NCBI RefSeq assembly: GCF_000346465.2
Contig: NC_034015.1
Span: forward strand, 8,922,923 to 8,986,922
Length of the DNA: 64,000 bases
Direction of reading: 5' to 3'
Source: Prunus persica
Lineage: Eukaryota; Streptophyta; Magnoliopsida; Rosales; Rosaceae
Below, in pieces: positions 22,241-33,065 of the stretch. How positions within the stretch are numbered: position 1 is the stretch's first letter; every line of letters starts with the position of its first letter. Below the pieces are notes generated by a model, which saw nothing but the letters and a program-made list of their open reading frames with translations, made no database searches and was not told the origin of the DNA. The translations under genes and the position numbers were made by a program.

Positions 22241-23760
22241 CACACTACAAGTTAAAAGATTGGTAAGCGTGTTTTCTAAGCCCACGTGGGAGGCCGAAGG
22301 AGATTATCGCATTTAATGACTGTTTTCTAAGCCCACAAGTCGTACTGAAGCCCCCAAAACCAGAGAAGGTGAAGATTGCCAGCCGGGTTTTCAAGTACAA
22401 AGAAGTCAAATCAAGAAAGATCCACAAAGGAAACCGACAGTTCTTGCCAGAAATCCTCCATCATTCCCTCTATGAACTAGTTAAGATCGACGAACTAGCA
22501 GCTGACCTGAATCACAAGCCAAAGGTCTTGTCGTAATTTCCGTCATTACAAGTTCCTCCACCTCTATAAATAATAAGAGTCTGCCTCAGAAAAATAGGAC
22601 TTTCTCTCCAAAACCAGACGCAACGTCTCAAAGAACACTCGAAAAAGACTCTCAAAATAACAACCTGCCTACTTTTTTTAAGATAACCAGTCGACGGCTC
22701 TTGCGTTTATCTCTTGTAACTCTGCCATGTCCATGGTATGATTTTCTTTTAAGACGTATGTTGTTTCAATTCATGTAATCATTTGACTGGATTGAGAAAT
22801 CTCCAGTATCTTTTTCTTTACTCTATGATTCCAATTTAAGGAACATAATGGATTGACTGAAGAACCTTCTGTTATTTAATTTAAATCTCAAAGTAAATAT
22901 AAGTTACAGAAGGATCTATATAGATAAATTTCATTTAATCATCTAAGAAAACGGATCATGGATAATTCTAATATATAAAATTGGATTCCTGCCCTTTTGC
23001 CCTTCGAAAAGTCCAGAGAAACCAATATTTGGGCCCGAAAGAGAACAGGGGCCCGAACGAAACAGTAAAAGAAAAAGGATAGGAAGTTGAGTTGGGCCCG
23101 AAATTGCACCATTGGGCCCGACCTAACTACCAAATCCAGTTTGAAAACAAGAAAAATATTGAAACAGGTTAATAGAACCCAGGCAGGGTTTTTGTTAACT
23201 ATGAACTTGGTCTTGCTTTATTGCCGGTTCAGATATTGCTCATACTTGCCAAGGCGATATTCACGGAGGGGAGAATATTGAAGTCCTCTTAATTGAGGCA
23301 TAGAAAAGAATCAATCCAGGCCAGTACCCCCCCTGGAGCACAATGGCTTGGTAAGAAGTCCAGGAAAAAGGCGCAAGCTCCTTCAGCATTAATCACTCAT
23401 CTCCATACTAGATCTATTGGGCTGGTCATATACCCAGTAGTGGCACGCCTAGGCAACAACAAGGATCAGTACTGAGAAGAAGTTGACAAATAGGGCCTTG
23501 ATTGGGCCCGTCTGCTTCTGGCAAACTGATTCATTTTCAATTTTGTTCAGAAATTGAAAGAATTCTCTCTGCGAGCCAAAAGACACCATCCGATCGGGGC
23601 ATAGGTGTTGATCCAACGATTTCTCCTCGTTCCTCAGAGCAGAGCTGACCCCTGTGGTTGGTAAAAGGACGAAAGGCGAAAAAAAAAGGACCAACAGAAA
23701 AGAAGTGCAAAAATGTAAAGTTGCTTGCAAAACCTAAAACTGTAAGTTCTAATAACTCCT
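22240..23760. other. Promoter-like or LTR-like repetitive sequence, unresolved
   Basis: 22555-22580 reads CCTCTATAAATAATAAGAG, a strong TATA context followed by a purine-rich leader, as in retroelement promoters. Farther on, GGGCCCGA recurs four or more times between 23030 and 23510. No coding domain is recognisable in any frame. It may be a decayed LTR or retroelement leader. I cannot define ends or assign a family. Confidence 0.35.
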
Positions 23761-24110
23761 AGATGTCAACAATATTGTAAGTTCTAAACTCCTATGTGTC
23801 AGCAATATTGTCAAGGATGGAAAGAACTATTAAACGTGAAATTATAGATTTAAATAGTGCACTGTGCTTGCATGACTTTTATAGCTGGTTGTAAGAGGTT
23901 TAAGTTCAACTCATATAAATGTTGATAATTATATTCATAATTGGTTCGATATCCAGTTATAGCTAGCCATCACAGTAAACAATTTTTTTGGTTGGAATGG
24001 ATATAGACCTAGTAGATGGGCATATAGGTATCCTTACATATTATAGTATAGTTCAACAAATGTAGAAGAAAATGAGTTTTGTGGCCCGGGGTTAGACGGT
24101 CGACAATATA
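23760..24110. repeat. Duplicated segment matching 33125-33490
   Basis: Direct-orientation match: GTAAGTTCTAAACTCCTATG, then TCAAGGAT-GAAAGAA and TAAACGTGAAAT, through GATATCCAGTTATA and GGAATGGATAT-GACCTAGTAG. The right-hand copy has an extra stretch of about 90 bases. No gene. Confidence 0.65.
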
Positions 24111-25241
24111 ATAGTATTGGGGAATACTCTATTTTTCATGAAAAGAACTCTATCCATCCTTTGGAGATGTCCAGGTTGATGAAGGATACTTGATTTATAT
24201 AAAACTCAATCCACCCATGATAAAACAACGTATCTATGAATTAGTGTAAGTTCAAGAGATACAACCTTTGCATTATTTTTCGCCCAGGCCTAGACGGTCG
24301 AGTGAAAGCAGAAGTGCAAGCACTTGAGCGGACGTTGCGAATCCAGCCCTGATCCTTGGCGTTTTAGGATAGTTTTTCCTATTATTTTGGGGTTTTCTAG
24401 CCTAATTTAATAGGGTTTAGTTTCTTATTCCTAGTTAATTAGCAAAAGTCCTATGCATTATAAATAGGACTTTTAGGGCTAGGTTAAACAAGAGAGGAAA
24501 ATTCAAGAGAAAATTTTCAAGAGAGAAACACAAGAGAATTTAAAAGGGAATTCTAGGGTGTTTTTTCAAGTGCATCAAGGTTTGAGCAAGAGTAAGAGAA
24601 AAGAGAGCTAAGTGCTTGTGAGAGCTAAGGGGGTTCTTGATTGTAACAAAAGTTGTTCTTACATACTAGTGAATTTCTCGGTTGGCTCACCAAGAGCACG
24701 TAGGCACCGAACCTCTATAAATCTTTGTGTTCTTGTGTATTTTGCTTTCTCTCTTCAGTTTATGTGTGTGTCATCGCATAGTCCATCAATGACAAGGTCT
24801 TGGAGTGTTTTCCACAACATTTGGGAGCAGAAGAAGGCCTTAGGTCAATCCAACTAACACTCCATTGATAATTAGACTCGAATAAATCAACAGTAAAAGA
24901 AGGTAATGAATCTCTTAATTACAACATGCGCCAACAATGAATTCTTTTCGCTGAGCTGCACTAAAACATAAACACCAACTTCCCCTTTACACAATAAAAT
25001 TAATTATTTCTGCTCAGCAAATGGAAAACAAATGATAATTATTTACCAGTAACAATGATAATCAACTTTATTTAAAGAAAAAGAAACAAACAATGTACTA
25101 ATTTTCTAGTCTTACCGCTAGTCTCTCCTCTTGGCCCCTTCTTCATGAGAAAGACTTCTACAAAACGGGGATAGTACTATTTTTCTATCCTTAACCAATA
25201 ATGATATGACAGACATGTTAACACTTCAACACGGCATAGTA
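24111..25241. other. LTR-like fragment; no gene
   Basis: 24460-24475 reads CATTATAAATAGGACTTT, a TATA context, followed by AAG/GAG-rich leader DNA. A second TATAAAT lies near 24717. The layout (core promoter, then a leader rich in GAGAGAAA, then GTTCTTG...TGT) resembles a retrotransposon LTR. No internal coding region, primer-binding site or paired repeat was found, so it may be an old solo LTR or fragment. Confidence 0.35.
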
Positions 25242-25810
25242 TTATTTGTCAGGACCCGTCCCGAATTTTTCGAAACCCGAGACGAATCCTATGAAATTCC
25301 CGACATCACCCCGATGTCTGGCCCACTTTTAAAACTATATCCTTTTTTCCAAAAAAGGAATAAGGGCACGAGATTTTCTGCCGAAATTTCGGCAGAGTCT
25401 CCCCTATATATTGGACATTTCCCAAAATTTCAACCTGCATAAAACACAATTTATATTCCCAACTGGCAGCATGCACAAGATAATTTCATGCAATTCACAT
25501 AAACGGCCTTCGGACTTCCAATAATTCTTAACAAACTACCAAGCACGTTATCAGCTCTATTCATACATTAGACAAGGCAAACAATAAATTCAAATATGAA
25601 TACTAAATACAACCTGCATCATCTAACTTTTTCAATCTCAATATACGAGGTTTTAATCTCCTAACACAATCACATCTATGTCTGCGGCTGCACCTAACAA
25701 CCTTAGGCTGCCTACGTACCCTCACTGAGGGATCAAGCCACACGTAGTTCTTTCTTACTAAAACCCGATTCCAAACATATATAATACCTTTATTCATCTC
25801 TCTGTATTTC

Positions 25811-26575
25811 ACAATATCTCCCCATACGCCGGTACAACCAACGCCATGTATGAGGTCTGTCAACACGCCGGATAACCTACGCCACGTGCGACCTCACCAT
25901 ATTATCACAATATCTCCCCATACGCTGGTACAACCAACGCCACGTATGGGGTCTGTCTTAAAGCCGAAAAATCCTACGCCACGCGAGACCTCAACATACT
26001 ATCACAATATCTCCCCATACACCGGTACAACCACCGCCACGTATGGGGTCTGTCTGCACGCCGGATAACCTACCCCACGTGAGACCTCACATAATATCAC
26101 AATATCTCCCAATACGCCGGTACAACCAACGCCACGTATGGGGTCTGTCTCAACGTCGGAAAATCCTACGCCACGCAAGACCTCAACATAGTATCACAAT
26201 ATATCCCCATACGCCGGTACAACCAACGCCACGTATGGGGTCTGTCTGCACGACGGATAACCTACGCCACGTGGGACCTCACATAATATCACAATATCTC
26301 CCCATACGCCGGTACAACCAACGCCACATATGTGGTCTGTCTCAACGCAGGAAAATCCTACGCCACGCCAGACCTCAACATACTATTACAATATCTCCAC
26401 ATACGCCGGTACAACCAATGCCACGTATGGGGTCTATCAACACGCCTGATAACCTACGCCACATGCAACCTAACAATCATAGCATCTTCCCATACGCCGG
26501 AAATTTCAACGCCACGTATGGGGTCTGTCCTCAAGCCGGATAACCTACGCCACGTGGGACCTAACAATCATATGG
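25811..26575. repeat. Minisatellite, about 96-bp unit, eight copies, two alternating types
   Basis: Each unit begins near ATATCTCCCCATACGCCGG, then TACAACCAACGCCACGTATG and GGGTCTGTC. The second half exists in two forms. Type A has CGCCGGATAACCTACGCCACGT; wait-points near 25861, 26058, 26250, 26437 and 26538. Type B has GAAAAATCCTACGCCACGC near 25963, 26158 and 26350. The order is A-B-A-B-A-B-A-A, so most of the array is built of AB dimers of about 193 bp. The last two A units have a changed tail (AACAATCATA). Confidence 0.85.
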
Positions 26576-27826
26576 TGGTACTTACAGTGAAATCAATATC
26601 TGGAGAGATACCTAGGGTAGTGCGTATAGCACTTCAAACTGACATTCTAAACTCCTTTCATACATTTATAAATATATATAAATATACATTTTAATTTCTA
26701 ATATTGCATAAACCTTAACCACCATATAGCATCCGATAATCCCCCACTCTAAAACATTAAATTAATATCATAATCCCACATAAACAACATAATTCAACTA
26801 ACAATCAAGACCTATCTCTACGGTCATTTAAATCCTCCTGGGAAGGTGAGACTACCCCGGGAGACTCACAGTCAACCAAGGGTCAAATTACCCCAAACTT
26901 GGTCAAACGAGCCCACGGGGCCCACGACCTCCAAATTTCAATCCGAAGGTTCCTATGGGTTCTACAAGGTATAGGACACTCGTCCTGCAAGTTTAGTCTA
27001 GATCGGACCGTCGGATCGCTCACGATCGCACGATCTGACGGTTATTAAAAACATAAACTTTAAATTATTAAATCGGAACATTCAGGGCTCCGATTCACAA
27101 TCCGTGAATTCCTACACGATCCTAGAATTGCCTAGATTAACATATATTAAATTTAAGACCATCCAACGGTCCCAACCTATCGAACCCGGATAACGCGCAA
27201 TATGCGAAATCCGTTCGGGGTTCGAACGTCAATCAAATTGGAATCTGAGCACACCGACCCACTCGGGACAACAAGGGGATTGCATCGAGACACAATGTCT
27301 CTTTTCTACAGTGCCCACGCGCCGCCACACGCGCCGGCAACGTGTGGGTGTCCAAAGCTATTACTCACTGCCAGAAAATCTCAAAATCACGGCTCAAGAC
27401 TCCTACCCTCGGTATAACACCCTATTTGGAACCACTTTTGTTCTTGAACTACCCCAAAAACTGACCGGAAGTGGCCGGAATCTCGATCCCAAAACTGGCC
27501 GAATTCCAATTTTGAAAATCAAGCTACCTACGCTCAAAATTGATGCAATCCTACCCAACCACCGGCTAGATCATGGAAAATAGGTAGAAAAGCATACCTC
27601 ACTCGTCAAATTTGGTGGAGAATTGAGAGAGAACGAGCGGTTGCAAAATTTGTGAAAATCGGCTCGTTTTTTATGGAACCCGGCGGCTGGCGGGCTGCTC
27701 GCGAAGGGAGCGGGCTGAGGCGTGACGAAGGGGTCGGGCTGGTCAGGTTGGTACCGGTGCCGTGGCCTGTGGTGGCCGGAACCGGTGGCTGCGCAAAAAC
27801 TGGTCGGAGGAGAGGGCTGCGCTCGC

Positions 27827-27828
<2 letters not shown>

Positions 27829-27898
<70 letters not shown>
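27829..27898. repeat. GA microsatellite, 35 repeats
   Basis: Uninterrupted GA over 70 bases near the 3' end of the solo LTR. The related LTR at 60389-63384 has only a short GAGAGGAGAGAG at the matching place (near 63123). Confidence 0.95.
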
Positions 27899-27902
<4 letters not shown>

Positions 27903-28599
27903 TAATTTTTATAAAAATACCATTTTGAAATAATTACGATTGTGCCACTGGGTTTCTCTTGACCATATCTCTCTCATTACAACTCCGATTCGAGCCCACC
28001 ACGTGTCTACGGATTCATCTCAGTACAACCTACCCAAATATACCAGTCATTACCCCAAACCCTTTTTGGATAAGAAAATGACCAAAATACCCCTACCCCA
28101 AGGGTAAATTTGTAATTTCACTTAAATAATTTAAATAAGGGATTAAATTTGGAGTCGGGGTGTTACATTATTGGTCGGAGATAGCAAAACAATGTTATTC
28201 CAGTTGCAACTAAATTTTTCTCCATATTCACGGGTCAAGGCAGACATTAATTTTCTTCACGCCCTGTGGAAAAGAAAATGTGTCCCCGAGTGTTGAAAAA
28301 TCTAGCTCTGCTTGTTCGTGGCAATTTAGGGGGATTTATTAAAACACATTTCAATGGCCCTACAGTTCAGTACAGTTGCACATTTAGACTTTAATGGCAT
28401 ATCCTGTGCTGTAAATTCTACCTCTGTTTGTTCGTGGCAGCTTCTTCTTGGGTTGTCCTCGGCCAACTGCTAAAACGAAGGACATATATCTTCATACAAC
28501 AAATTAATTTGGGAGTTTTGAAGTAATAACTTGGTTTTGTTTGTTTTTTTCAAAACAGAAACATCGGAAACCTCTTTAGTTGAAATATACTTTTGGAAT

Positions 28600-29171
28600 G
28601 TAGAATTATAAGGCATTTAAGTGATTTATTTAGTTCTTCTGATCTGAGTTAGGGCACTTAATTAGGATTAAGTAGTTTTTTTATCTTTAAATAGTATTTG
28701 GCTGAACTCAATTGGGGACCAAGGCCTTTTCCAAACTCCCCTCATAGTCGACCTTGGCTTCACCGTCTACCCATACAGACATAAACGGAGTCTGAACAGG
28801 CTTTCGACTAAAACATGATCATCAGAGGATAAATGTTCAAATCGTTACTTTTATGACTTAGTTTTTTCAGAGATCACTTTTGAATGGAAATCATCAAGAA
28901 TGTTTTATATCATTGAATTAATGATGAATGGGCCACACAATGAATCCCTCAACTGTATATATGGTCAAAATTATGTAACTAGATTATAAAAAAAAAAATT
29001 ACGTTTGTTGACTATAAATAAATCTATACCACAAACAAACTCAGCGAAAAATCAACTTGATAAGTTACCTACTCAAATTCATATTCATAAGACTAGTTGT
29101 CTTGTCACTTGTATATAACTAAGGCCCAAGCTCATCAAATTCGAAGCAAAGCAAACTGAGACATCCCAATT
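28600..29171 (+). promoter_or_regulatory. Upstream region of TLP2 (inner right arm)
   Basis: Matches the TLP1 upstream region (11288-10686) in reverse complement, including GATCTGAGTTAGGGCACTTA at about 28660 and CAGCGAAAAATCAACTTGAT at about 29041. TATATAA at 29112-29118 lies about 54 bases before the ATG. Conservation over nearly 600 bp suggests the two genes were duplicated with their promoters. Confidence 0.6.
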
Positions 29172-30024
29172 ATGAAGACCCCAGTAGTAGTCCTCAGCCT
29201 CAGCTTAACCATCCTTTCCTTCGGAGGTAAACAAGCTTCTTATTTTCTTTACGTTTTTCATTTTGGCCAAACGATAGAAGCTTCTTATTAAGTGTGGTTT
29301 GTGATTACTGCATCAAATTAAGTGTGGTTTACTTTGCATGGCAGGTACATATGCGGCGACAAGTTTTTTCAAAAACAATTGCGCCAACATGGTCTGGCCA
29401 GGAACCCTAACCTCCGAGCAAAAACCTCAATTATCAACCACAGGGTTCCAGTTAGCATCCCAAGCTAGCTTCTTGCTAGACACTCCAGTGCCGTGGAATG
29501 GCCGCTTTTGGGCCCGAACTGGATGCTCCACGGACGTCTCTGGAAAGTTCGTCTGCGCCACCGCAGACTGTGCCTCTGGTCAGGTCACGTGCAATGGTAA
29601 CGGTGCTATTCCGCCGGCAACTTTAGCGGAATTCAATATTCCAACAGGCGGAGGACAAGATTTCTACGACGTTAGTGTTGTTGATGGCTTCACCTTGCCC
29701 ATGTCTGTGACTCCACAAGGCGGTACCGGAGACTGCAAGACAGCTAGTTGCCCGGCGAACGTGAATGCAGTTTGTCCGAGTGATCTGCAAAAGAAAGGGT
29801 CCGATGGGAGCGTGGTTGCCTGCTTGAGCGCATGTGTTAAATTGAATCAGCCACAGTACTGTTGCACTCCGCCTCAAAACACTCCAGAGACATGCCCACC
29901 GACAAATTACTCTCAGATATTCAGTCAAGCATGCCCCAACGCTTACAGCTATGCTTATGATGACAACAAGGGTACATTTACATGCAATGGTGGACATAAC
30001 TACGCCATTACTTTCTGCCCATGA
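29172..30024 (+). CDS. Thaumatin-like protein TLP2 (PR-5 family), two exons
   Basis: Exon 1 29172-29226 ([18 protein letters not shown]), intron 29227-29344 (GT...AG, 118 bp), exon 2 29345-30024; 244 residues. The join gives Gly-Thr-Tyr-Ala-Ala. The ATG at 29338 lies within the intron end and is not the start. The mature protein has 16 cysteines, the signature around [10 protein letters not shown], and cleft residues in GRFWAR, AEFNI and [11 protein letters not shown]. It ends YAITFCP with no extension, so secretion to the apoplast is expected. It differs from TLP1 by an extra segment TLTSEQKP near residue 40, and by a shorter intron. It resembles the classical stone-fruit PR-5 allergens closely. 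It has an intact frame and should be active, in the family's role of glucan binding and antifungal defence. Confidence 0.95.
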
Positions 30025-30150
30025 TCTCACTATAGAAAGGACAAGATCTTTAATAAAAATAGGACTCGAGACATGTAATGTGTCAATAATTAGTCCGGCT
30101 CTATATTAAACGTTTGATCTTTAATAAAGGTAAGACTCTCGACATGTAAT

Positions 30151-31476
30151 TGTTAGAGTATGTAGATCTAGGATTGTGACAAGTGTCACTTTGTCATTGA
30201 TTGATGTTTGAATTAGTTAGTAAGCTGTTGTAATCAGTTGGAGCCTTAAAAAAGCTTAACTCTCTGTATTGTATAGTTATCTGAGAAATAATACACAAAA
30301 GTTCATCTTCTTAATTCTCTCTCTATTTCACTTTTGTTAACATGGTATTAAGAGCCATGGATCAATCTTGAGTTTTTCTGTTTCCGCTTTCTATGCCTTG
30401 ACATTCTTTTCTAGACCTCCATGGAAATCGACATCAATAGCTGCTTCTTCCATATCATTCTTGGATTCTCAATTTCGTCAAACTGAATCAAGGTTTGGGT
30501 TTCTATTCAGCTTGCTATTGGGGACTTTCATTCTCATATTTGATTCAAGTATGTCTCAATAGGGCTTTGTCGCTGTTTTGGGAATTTCCAATGTTCTTGA
30601 TCGATTGCTAGTCAATTTTGGGGCTTTTATATGAGATTGCCGATTTCAAGCCTTTGAATTGGGGATTACAAATTCATATCTGCTTCGCGTAATTCTCCAT
30701 TGATTTGCGATTGATTCGACTCGCTGACTTCAATTCCATGTTTGCCTACGGAGACTCTATTTCCTCAACTATGGTGGATTTTAGATTATTAGTTGCATTC
30801 CTGCTATTTGGATCCTATGGATGTTCTTTTGGTATGTCTAGTGTTCATCCTCTATCTCTCTGATTTCAATAATTAGAGAAATACTATGTTCAAAGATTCA
30901 AGCTTTCTATCCACCTTTGATAGTTATTGTAGCTGCTCCCAAATCAAATATTGAATTCCTTGCTATAACATCACCTTCCTATTCTTGAATACATCACCAT
31001 GGAACAAATATTGATGGTTCATTTGTTATTTGCTTTGTCAATTTTCTAGTGCATCCAAAATCTCACTACCCCTATTCTTGACTCTTCAATCCCACTTCTT
31101 TGGAGAACAAGAAAATCTTCAATCAATCAATCCTTACATAGTTCTGTCACAATTCTCTTCTCACTCTTCTTATCTCAGGGGACAAAGAATTTCCCATTTC
31201 TCATTCTCTTCTATCTCTTTTCTCCAATATCTAAGGCAACAAAAGAATCTCTCAATTCTTCCTCTTTCCTATCTCCTTTCTACAATCTCTAAGGGTACAA
31301 CAAAATTTCCCAATTCTTCCTCTTTTCTATGCTCTTTCTACAATCTCTCTGATTAGGGAACAAATGGATTTCCCATTTCTTCTTTCTTTCCATCTCCTTT
31401 CTTTAAATTTTCAGGGAACAAAGAATTTCCCTCTTCTCTTATTCTATCTCTTTCTATATGTGGGGGTCTGATTACA
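30151..31476 (+). mobile_element. Truncated copia-type element: one LTR, primer-binding site, leader
   Basis: An insertion that splits the TLP2 3' flank (the TLP1 flank is continuous here). The LTR is 30151-30342, TGTTAGAGTATG...CTTTTGTTAACA, 192 bp, with AATAAT near its 3' end. TGGTATTAAGAGCC at 30343-30356 is a tRNA-type primer-binding site. The rest (30357-31476) is non-coding, with a pyrimidine-rich run of imperfect repeats around 31080-31450 (AAGGGAACAAAGAATTTCCC type). It ends ...GGTCTGATTACA. The flanks share TAAT on each side. No second LTR and no pol, so it is a deletion derivative or a non-autonomous form. Confidence 0.65.
31080..31450 (+). repeat. Imperfect tandem repeats in the copia leader, about 70-80 bp
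   Basis: Four or five units of the type 'AGGG-ACAAAGAATTTCCCA-TTCT-CTTTCTATCTCCTTTC-ACAATCTCT'. Spacing varies and identity is moderate. Confidence 0.55.
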
Positions 31477-33065
31477 TAATTCAGGTAACGTATCGATTAT
31501 TATAGTCTGGCTATGTATCAAGCATTTGATCTTCAATAAAGATAGAACTGTCCCCAATTGATAAGGTATCGATATTATTGTCATCAATAATAAACATATT
31601 GAGATGTTAACGATATACTTTTGTCAACTTCAATAAAATATCTATGTGAATATTGACAGTCCGGTATTTAATTAAAGATAGAATTAACGTCATGCACCAA
31701 GAAATTTGGAAAATATATTGCACACAGAATTTGTGTGAAATATATATTGCCCCTCTTTCTTTATGTTACAATAACAGAAAATTATGAATGATTTTATGTG
31801 AATGAATGGTGTCCACATGATGCATTGAGGTTCAGTAGCAAATGATGAGTACAATTACATGTCAAAATGGATAAAAACATCAACTTCAAATAAATCTACA
31901 TTTTAAATCGTGTAATCTTCAAATGTGATTCAAAAATTTGATCTCTGTAAAATTATTGAGAATAAATTGCAATTAATGCATTGAACAAGCCATGCCCATG
32001 AAAATGGACGTCCATATCTTAATTGAAAAAGCTTGGTTCCTTAAAATTGAGGAGAAACTCCTTACCATAGGTTATCCTGATACTTTTCCGCGACATTGTA
32101 CTCACACTGAATGTTAAAAGTTCGATGGCTAGCTAGAAGGAGAGGACAAGAGTCGAATAGAGCAAGTCAATGCTTTGTGTGCCCTACATAAAACTGTCTC
32201 AAAAATTTCCACACACAAGCCTCTGTCAAGGATCTTACGCCATCTTTATTGACATTATTAACATCATTTAATTCTCAAGTCATGCATATATAATAGTAGC
32301 TAGGTTTGGTTGGCAGCTTCTATAGGGCTGGCCTTGCTCAACTACGCTCAATTATTTTGTCTACTCACATGTTAACAAGGCACTCAATGAATATTTGTAT
32401 AAATTCCTCTCCCCAAAATGCGTGTATTGAAAAAAAAAAAATTACCTAGTTCCTTCAAATCTTTGAGTTGAGGGACAATATATACCTCAAGCTTAACTCT
32501 TAATACTACTTTCTGTACCCATGAGGATGGGATACACATAGAAACTACAAGGGGAAACGTCTCAGGCCAAAAAACGGAATTACATCGTTTTCTATGTTTC
32601 AATGATACATTGCAATAAATAATCAATTAATTTTGTAAGTATTCATGAGCAACATACGACCCCAAATGAATCCATCTAGAAAGCCGACTTGTGTTTTAAC
32701 CATTTTCTAAATGACAGCAATCATAGCCAAATTGGTGGTGGTCATGAAGTTGGTGATACTTCTGGACTTGGACATGGGCGGCTTGACTTAATTGCTGAGA
32801 ACCGCAAGTCATGCAAGAAAAGATGCATTGATCGAAAGGCTAGGCGTTTCTTTTTCTCTCCTGGCTAGAGGCAAAAGCATATGCATGTTGGGCATTCTAT
32901 AATTATAATTTCTTGGATTTTGTTAGGCTTTTTAGTATTGAAATATCAAAACAAGAGGGCAACCGTTTGCGTTAGGCTTTTTTAAGGCAAGGTTTTAACA
33001 AGGTCACATTATGACTCCTCCATCATTAGTGATTCTTGCTTAGAAGCTGATCTTAGTACCTTTGT
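31477..33065. repeat. Right arm (outer part) of the inverted duplication; no gene
   Basis: Reverse complement of 9500-9680 (31490-31650) and of 4340-6080 (31985-33060). The segment 31650-31985 has no clear partner. No open frame is conserved between arms. The piece 32700-32890 recurs a third time, more diverged, at 34035-34230. Confidence 0.65.

Larger units (their letters stand above)
25247..28167. mobile_element. Solo LTR, about 2.9 kb, with 5-bp target-site duplication
   Basis: Starts TGTCAGGACCCGTCC at 25247 and ends GGGGTGTTACA at 28167 (TG...CA). It is flanked on both sides by TTATT (25242-25246 and 28168-28172). TG...CA ends with a 5-bp duplication and no internal coding region fit a solo LTR left by recombination of a retrotransposon. 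A second member of the family lies at 60389-63384. Shared blocks include CTCCGATTCAC and CCGTTCGGGG with CGCCGGCA downstream. Inside are a 96-bp tandem array (25811-26575) and a GA microsatellite (27829-27898). Open frames within it are products of the tandem repeat. The superfamily (likely Ty3-type given size) cannot be proven without pol. Confidence 0.85.

Noticed and set aside
22240..23760. Possible endogenous pararetrovirus leader, from the TATA context and tRNA-rich look.
   Set aside because: No viral coding domain, primer-binding site or repeated copy was found. Left as unresolved LTR-like sequence.
26043..26543. A 166-codon open frame with repeated Gly-Ser-Val/Thr-Pro and His-rich units.
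   Set aside because: It is the translation of the 96-bp minisatellite inside a solo LTR. Period and wording follow the DNA repeat, and two overlapping frames show the same effect.
25811..26575. CRISPR-like regular repeat spacing.
   Set aside because: A plant nuclear genome, with units adjoining directly and no unique spacers. It is a tandem minisatellite.
27652..27933. Open frames ending in Arg-Glu repeats.
   Set aside because: The Arg-Glu tail is the GA microsatellite; the upstream part is LTR sequence.
32690..32900. Possible small Cys/Lys-rich peptide gene (frame with KSCKKRC), present three times.
   Set aside because: No start codon in frame, a stop follows closely, and the frame is not kept in the other two copies.
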